Below are positions 24,601 to 33,600 of a stretch of 64,000 nt of DNA, piece by piece. The notes below the pieces were generated by a model. That model saw only the letters and a list, made by a program, of their open reading frames with translations, did no database searches and was not told the origin of the DNA. Location: positions 20,640,731 through 20,704,730 of the forward strand of contig CM072148.1 in assembly GCA_036850595.1 (NCBI GenBank), read 5' to 3'. Position 1 is the first letter of the stretch; every line of letters starts with the position of its first letter. The DNA comes from Rhyacichthys aspro (lineage: Eukaryota; Chordata; Actinopteri; Gobiiformes; Rhyacichthyidae). The translations under genes and the position numbers were made by a program.

Positions 24601-27600
24601 CAATAATCAACAATAATCATACAATTGCATTATTGAGCCCTGATGGAGTGAAAGTGGCACACGCAGATTTAGTTTTGACATGAATTTCTACATTTGGTGC
24701 TATGTTTCATCTGGTTTAGTCCCGTTTTTTATTTAGTCCTTGTCTAGTCCCAAGTTTGACCATTGCTTTTTTCCTGGTTCAGTCTTGATTAAACTGAGTT
24801 TAAGTCATGCTTTACTTGTATTGTTTATTCCTAGCTTAGTTCTTGTTTAGATCTGGTTTAATCCTGGGTTTTAGCTAAATTTAACGTGGATTCATTTATT
24901 ATTTGTTTTTAGTTTACTTTTAGCTTTGCTTTTTAGCATTTTATAAAGCCCAATAAATCTTATGTTTTGTTGAAATGTGTTATATCATGGATATCCTGCA
25001 TGTTTTATTTGTTTTGACTCAGGCCTTTGAAGAAACATTTAACACACACCTTTGTTTTTAGATCACCTTACTACGTCTAACCAGAATGTTCTCCTCAAAT
25101 CCATTTAGAGCCATGTCCGAAGCTCTGATGCATTTACTGATGTGTTTTATTGCATATACAGAGTGATTATCTGAGCTCACATCTGTCTGAGACAATCCCA
25201 ACAGACCAGTCATTTGTCCTGATCTAATGTAGTGTGTGTGTGTAATGTGTCTGAATGATGCTGTGGTTGTGTTTCAGGGTAAACACTGTGAGACTCCTGT
25301 GGACCCTTGTGTCAGTAATCCCTGCACAAATGGAGGAACCTGCATCAGTGACGAACAGACCGGAGGCTTCAGGTAACAACACTCTTTACATTACAGAAGT
25401 TTTAATTTTTGATGAATTTTTCGACTTGTCTTGTCATGTTTACTTCTGTTTTCTGGTTTCTCACCACTGATCATGCATAAGGTCTTGGTTTTAAGCTGCA
25501 TTCATGTGTTCGGAGTCTGAGGGCTCACTCACACCAGGCAAACCGTTGATGGCCAGGCCTGAAATGACCCTAAAGTTTGGTTTATTTGGCTGATGTGAGT
25601 GCTCCCATCCGTGCTTGAGAACGCAACACTTCCAGGCTTCGGTTGAAAGAGGTGTGCTGCAGGATGGAACAGTTGCTCAGGCATACGCACTGCCATACAA
25701 GCCGTGTACATGACGTGATATGTGCGTCAATTCGTCCATTTAAACAATTGCTGCAAAAGGTTATAGAGGTCTGATGGACCTAATATGACTCTAAATCAGA
25801 CACAAAATGAACATCACTGGGTTTATATTCTCCATTTTACTGTTTGAGCCCTTAGAGTGTGTTTAGACTTATGTTGTGTTTGATTGAAACTAATTCTGGC
25901 CCCTGTACTGTGAAGCTGGATTAGGAGTTTCATTTTCTAACGAGCTAGAGCTCTGTGGAAACTTATGCTTGTGTTATGGTTAGGATCTAGGTAGACGATA
26001 AAAAACATAGCCACTGACCAATCAGGGACAAGAAACGAGCTGCAGGTTTCGAGAAGGAGAAGAAAAACAGGTAGAGATCAACAGAGTGGGATTGTTAGGT
26101 TTTTTAAGTGGGAATAGACTAGCTTCCTCGTGCAGGGCTCTGGTGTGGTTGCTCTGTTTGTGGGTTTCACTTGGATGAATGTAAATGCAAACTTCAGGGC
26201 ACAACAAATTTATTGAGCAACAAGAGCCTCAAAAAAGGTGGCTTTCTGTTCATTCGACTAAACTCTGGACCAGTTTAGTTCCAGATGTAAACCACACATG
26301 GACTAAATCTAAACAAATGAGGAACAGAATTAGAAGAGGGATTTTAGAAATAGTTAGGTCCAAAAAGCTTGATTGAGGGTTTGACAAAATATGTTCCCGA
26401 TAAATGTTTGTATGCATTTTAAAATGTTTAGATAAAATAAGCAGCATATCTGTTTGAGTCTCTAAAGGAGATATATTAGACTAACTTGAATATGGTGAAA
26501 AAACAACAGTCACTAGTTTCCTACACCATTTATCAGGATAACAAGTAAACACATCCTAAAACCAGACTTTTTAAATCTTTACCGTGTGACCGAACAGTGA
26601 CACTCCTCAGATTGGGGACTACACTTTGCCAGTTTGAATGTTTTATCACATGTGCATCTTTATGTTTTATCTTAAATGCACTATATGTAAAATATGACGA
26701 GTGTGCAGCTTATGGTTCAACTGCAGTTTGTCCCAAATTAAGAAATGAAGCATGAAGCATGAAATATCAAGAATTCAGCCCTGACCGTAAATGCTGCATG
26801 CGCCACATTATAAAATATACAGACGAGGTTTTTACTGGCCAAAGCTGTATAGACTAGTTTCTTGTTTGAAAGGTGCTCTCTTCATCTTTTTCTTGATTAC
26901 ATCCTCCTAAAACAAGCAAATAATCAGACGACCCAGTGACTCAAACATGCTTTCAAATACCAGTAGGATATTAATATTAGAATCCAGCATTTTTAAATCA
27001 CTACATGAGCATTTGTTTGTTTTGTCCAGTTGTGCGTGTGCCTTCGGTTTCCACGGCACCTTCTGTGAAGTGAACATCGACGACTGCGAGGACCACGGCT
27101 GTGAGAACGACGCCACCTGTGTGGACGGAGTGGGCAACTACACCTGCCTCTGCGCTCCCAACTACACCGGTAACCCCAGCTGTAGACGCAGAGCCGGACT
27201 GTCAGATAGAATCCTGACGTATAGACGTATCAGCCTTGACTTCCTCTTCCTTTCCTCAGGCCTGTTCTGTGAGGAAGAGGAGGATGTGTGCGCTCCAGGC
27301 AGAAACCCCTGTCTGCACCAGTCGACCTGCATCAGCAGCCCCTCAGGCCCCAGGTCACTCTCGCACCAAAAAACACATCGGCAAACGCACAACACTGGCA
27401 TCACACACAGAGGGGTCTCTTACACGTCATGTTTGTGCTGCAGGTGTGTGTGTCTGCCCGGCTGGGTGGGGCCCGACTGTGGGGTCGATTATGACGAGTG
27501 TCTGGATCAGCGCTGTCAGAACGGGGCCCAGTGTGTGGACCGACTGGACGGATACAGCTGCCTCTGTCCACAGGGATACAGGTACGGACACTGCAATAAG

Positions 27601-30600
27601 ATATCCCATTCTGTAGCTATGAATGTCATTGTCCAGTTTGTAATGTATTTAAAGTTGAATGGCACAGGCTTGGTTTTCGGTAAGAACAGGCCAAGGAAAC
27701 GCTGAAGAGACTTACAGATGAGGACAGGTTAATCATACAACAGAATACACAATAATGGGTTTATTTCAATTCAATTTGAGGCAAAATATCTTTATAATTT
27801 TGAATACTGCTCTTACTGGAGATAAACTATTCATACTTTTAAGGAGGGCAGTCTAGTCAAAAAGTGTCCTCAAATAAATATACTGTTACTGAAATATTTA
27901 AGTAAGAGTAAAAACTATTCAACAAAAAGTACTCAAGTAATGAGTTGCACATGATTTATTGAACAAGTAAGCACTACTGCTATCAATACACCTACTACTG
28001 CTACTACATGTTCACCATAAAGCTACTAAGTGAAGTCAATAAAAACTATACAACGTGCTACATTCATTAAATTCATTCATTCATTCATTCATTCATTCAT
28101 TTTCTACCGCTTATCCCACTCGTGGGGTCGCGGGTGGCTGGAGCCTATCCCAGCTGCTTTGGGCCTTAGGCGGGGTACACCCTGGACAGTGGCCAGTTCG
28201 TCGCAGGGCTGACACTTAGACGTACATTGACAGACAACCATTCACTCTCACATTCATCCACTAGGGGCACTTTAGAGTCACCAATTCACCTATACATGCA
28301 TGTCTTTGGGCGGTGGGAGGAAGCCGGAGATCCCGGAGAGAACCCACGGTGACACGGGGAGGACATGCAGACTCCTCAATTCATTAAATTGTGTTTAGTA
28401 ATTTAACATAGTCTAACCTGAACTGAACTATTATTCTTCAAAAAAGAAAGTCAAATGGATTACTTCTCGACACTTATTAAAACAACAAAAGTACTGTACC
28501 TATAGCTCACTTTAGCTTTTTTGAAAATGCCACTACATGTGATGGCATTAGTCCAGAAAGCATCCAGCCCTTCTGCTAATCACTTCCTTCAGACACAAAC
28601 CTGTCTTGACCAAAGCCTTGCTGCAGATGATAGACTAAGACTCTACTTCTCTCATGTTTTTGCCTGTTTTATTATAAATTGATATAGTTATTATGTTTTT
28701 GTGTTTCCCTGATGCTGTCTCAGTGGAGACTTGTGTGAAGTGTTGCTGTCGGGCCCTTCGGCCCCCTCGGCCACGTCGATCTGCCAGCTGGCTCAGTGTC
28801 AGAACGGAGCGGACTGTGTGGAGACCTCGGGGGCCGCTTTGTGCCAGTGCCTGCCGGGCTTCGAGGGCCCGAGCTGCGAGAAGCTCGTCAGCGTTAACTT
28901 CGTGGACAGAGACTCTTACGTTCAGCTCCAAGACGTGAAGAACTGGCCACAAGCCAACATCAGTCTGCAGGTTACAGCACTCAGACACTGACTGATGAAG
29001 AGGAGGAGGAGGGTTAACTCTGTTTCAAACATCTGCTGCCCAGTTTCTCATTACTTATGTTGTCTTGTGGGAAAACCATTTAATTACATACTTTTCTTGT
29101 CTGACTCTATATATATATATACCAATAATTACATTTTGAGTTCTAATGCTTGTCAAAAAAAGAAACTTCATTCATGGCAACAAAAACTAAATGTTAATTG
29201 TGATGAAAATGTCCTTCTGAGACTTAACTTTGGTGGAGACAGTACATACTTGCACAAAGATGTGCCAAAAGATGACTTTAAAAAGAGACTTAAGTTTCTT
29301 AAGTACTGAAGTTAAGTTCTCTACTGATAATGAAAGTGCCCTAAATCATAATTCTATTTAACGTAGCTTCAACAAAATTGTTTCCAAATTTACTGTTAGT
29401 CTTTTGTTTGGACAAAATACCAAAATACAAATACACCTGGTTCAATATACAAAAGAAAAGCTGTGACAAGTAGCTAACATGAACAAAAAATATTTTCACT
29501 CTATTTTCTTATTATTTTAAAGATTGTTTTGTAAACCTAACCGATTCTTTGCTCTAAACTTCAAAACACTCATGTTTCTTACTTGAGCTTTCAAATGGGT
29601 TGGATCCATGAGACTGGATCGTCAGGCCCCAAATATATTTTCATTATATATTTATCAGTTTTTTAATAAAAGAAAGATTTCTACACAGTTCACATGGAAC
29701 TGGAATATCTGTGTTTTTGTGACTCAGGTGTCGACAGATGAAGATAACGGTATCCTCTTGTACAACGGAGACGACGAGCCGATCGCTGTGGAGCTGCATC
29801 AGGGCCGAGTCCGAGTGACCTATGACCCCGGGAGCCAGCCTGCCAGCGCCATTTACAGGTAGACACTACAACTGCAAAAGAGACACAGGATTGGACAGTT
29901 GAAAAAATCCTGCACAATCAGTAATCAGAGATAACATGAGGAAGGTGAAATACTAGGGAAATGACTCATTACTGATTGTTGCCTTATTATTAATAATATA
30001 GTAAACTTTGTTTAAATTCCACTTGTGTTGGTTTCTCAAATAATTTCACAACCTGCAGAGTATTGTGTTGACAGCAGCACACATCAGAAATATAGACTAC
30101 AGTATTAAAGGCTGAGTTAACTGTGGTAATAAGGTTTGTAACAGGTTAGTACAATGTCACACATTTTTTTAAAGTTCAAAAAACAAATCTTGAGCGTGTT
30201 TTCTGGCAGAGCGAACAATAATTACTGTATAATACATGTTTTTTGTGGACAATATTTGAAATGCAGGAAAAGACAGCTTCTTTACTCCTCAGTGTTTTCT
30301 TTGTGTGTTTTCTTGTGCAGCTCGGAGACGGTCAACGACGGCCGGTTCCACACTGTGGAGCTGGTGACCTTTAACCACATGGTGAACCTGTCGGTGGACG
30401 GAGGGGAGCCCACGACGCTGGACAGTCAGGGGCGCATTCAGATCGGGACGGGGGACGCTCCTCTGTATGTGGGAGGTAAGAGTGACAGCTGCTGACAGTA
30501 CACTTTGTGGATTATGCCATCAGCTGCTTAGACAATTTCTTACGACCCGAAATGACCAGATATTTGACAGAAAGTGTGGTTCTGTTGTTTATATTTCAAC

Positions 30601-33600
30601 ACATTTTCACAGTGAAGGAGATCCATTTGTGGATATTTGGTCTGTTTGTTTTAAAGGATTTTTAGACCAAAAACAGTCCTGTGATTTTACTCTTAAAGAA
30701 GGCAACTAACAGTGTGAATTACAACAAAATCAACTTAATGCTGACGATACTTTTTCAAGCATAACAATTATCATATTGACTTTACAGTGTTTTTTGATGT
30801 TTACTTTATGTGCAATTTTATACACTTTTCCAAAAACAGACTCGCTTTATTTGAGTTTATCTTGGTAAAGGGGAAATATTGGTTGCAATAGAATCATATC
30901 TAATAGATATAAATGAGCAGATGACTGAAAATGACTGAATGAATGTTTGCATTGAGCCTTTTCACATCCAATCCACATTAAATAAATCTATTAGTTCCCT
31001 TTTTCAACAGTGGTTCAGTATTTGGCTAAAAACCTGTTGCCTATTTCTCTCATATCTTCAAAAATGATTGCTTTTTCCTTGGACTTTTAATGCCCTTTTA
31101 CCAATGTGCTACAAGGGGCTTAAATGTACTGCAGCTCACAGAGAACCCCTGTGTTTCGGGTCCTCCACAGGGATGCCTGAGGAGGTGCTGCCTGCCTCTC
31201 TCAGCCTCTCGTCTCAGGTGTTGAACGTGTCCAGTTTCCACGGCTGCATCAGAAACCTCTACATCAACCACGAGCTGCAGGACTTCACCCGGAGCCACAT
31301 GAAGCCGGGGGTGGTCCCTGGATGTCAGGCCTGTGTCAAACTGCGCTGCGTGAATGGTGTCTGTCAGCCCAACGCTGCTGAGGTACAGCCCACGACCACC
31401 AATTACTGTGGGCACAGTAGTAGCATAAAGACCGGATGATCTTATATTGTAACCATATAACTTCATTTAATGTTTTGTGATTACTAAATAGTACTTATTA
31501 TTTTGTTGGTTTTGGTTATTGGCATCAACAAAAGTATAGTGGCTTTAGGTTTTGCAGAGAACTAAATAACATCAATAATGATCTAGTTCAGACCTTTGCA
31601 CTTTCAGGAGTCAAAATACCTGACATACTTAACAAATACCCAACATTATTTCCGTACTCAGGTGTCAATTATATGGTAAAGTTTTTAAATATTGAAATAT
31701 TTCAAATTTGATTTATTACAGTCTAATTGTTTCTCTGTAGGGCCCTCAGTGTGTGTGTCACCAGGGTTGGACCGGAGAGCACTGTGATCAGCCAATCACA
31801 GGAAGCCTCACTGGAGCAGATGTGGTCACCAAGGCAACTGAGCCCAACCCGTGTGAAAACAGCAAGTGAGTTTGAATGTACAATTTCAGAATTTGTTCAC
31901 ATAAATTTTCTTCATAAGCACTTAAATCTCCAGTACCCAATTACGTTTTTCTGTTCCAGTCTCAGCCCCACCACTCTCCTCCAACAGCAGCGTAGTACCT
32001 TTCCTGCTTCTTTTATTTATTTATTTATTTTTTTAAAGGTGAAATCAGACCTATTTTCACCACAAAATACTAACATGTTACATCAAATGAAACTTTACCA
32101 TTGTCGATCCTATTTTTATGTTGTACTGTAAAATAAGGCATATTTTGCAACAGAATAACCCATTTCCATGGTTTATTTTATTGGTCCTAAGTTGTTGATA
32201 TCAGTGTTGACCAATGGGAGCTCTCCTCTGGAAGCAAGTTGTAATTGGCCGAAATCCTGTTGTGGGCTGATCATTCCCATCTAATAAAATCCTTAATTAT
32301 AGACTAGATCAGGTCTTAAGGTCTGATTTTTTCACAGATGATTCCTGTTACTATAACTTTTATGTGATTAAACTGTCAAGCTAAATGTAACAGTAAAAAA
32401 ATCAGGTAATGGACTTTTAATGTGATTTTAATTTCAAGTTTTGTAACAATAGTTAGTGGTGGAAGGTTTTGGGTTCTCAAACTGACTACTAGGTTCTCAG
32501 TTATCCCAGTGTCTTTATCGCTGACACCAGTGTCTGATTTTTACCTAAACAGTTGTGTAAGCTGTGTACATAGATGGAAAGCTATCAGATTTTTCCCTCA
32601 ACATGTTCCTATGAGAAAAGACAAAATGTATTCAAGGCTGTGCAAAAGTGTATGCTCATCTGTCACAACACGATTTAACAAAGATCTGTATCAAACTCCA
32701 TTTTGTTGCCTTTTCTGTCTCTATTATAATCTACAACAATCAGAAAGTCCTCAGGTTACATATAGTAATCCTTTTGTTATATTAATGCTGCTTCTACAGG
32801 AAGTCAGAATACCTTATCAAATCCTAAAAAGTGCAGACGAATTGGTGTCTTTTTCAGTGTCTGTTGTTCGGGTCCTTTAATTGTGTTGTCTCTGTCGTGG
32901 CAGGTGTGTTAGAGGCCGCTGCGTGGTGCTGGACTCTCAGATGTACCGCTGCGAGTGTGAGCCCGGTTTTCACGGCGTCCTGTGTAACCTGAAGGGGGAG
33001 GCGGTCCGTCTGTGTCAGGGCCTGCCCTGTGTCCACGGTCAGTGTGAGGAGACAGAGAACGGGGAGAGCTGCACATGTAAACAGGGCTTCACTGGACAGA
33101 GCTGCGACATCGGTGAGACCGCCTCTGGGCTGTCTGCTGCTTTAAGGGTCTCCTCGGACACTCCCAGTTTCAGAGATAGAAAGTGTTTTTTCCAGTTTTA
33201 TTGTGCTCTTGTGGTAATATTAACACTCCTTCTTACAAACTGACTCCAAACACCGGTGTGTAGTCATGTTAAAATAGCCGTTTTTGCCTTTGTCTGTCTT
33301 GCAACCCAGTGGAAGTGTATTTACTTCCTGTTTCTGTAACTCATAGAAGACAAACTGAGCGCATCAGGAGGAGAAGCACATCTCATGATTCTTTTTTAAC
33401 ACACATTCTTGCTGGAGTCTTAGGGAATTTGTGAACTAAACTGATTTTGTTTGTTTATTTCTGAAGCAAACTCATTACCAGACCTATTTCTACAGAATTT
33501 GCACAGCATGTCCCTGCAGGGCTACCGTAGGTGCTCACATGCCATAAGAAGAAGGAGTGTGAGGAATGGAGTTGCAATCTGTCATGTCGCCACTAGATAA

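Noticed and set aside
27162..27404. Open frames on the minus strand over the EGF exons
   Set aside because: Cysteine-poor translations opposite real exons; an effect of GC-rich coding sequence.
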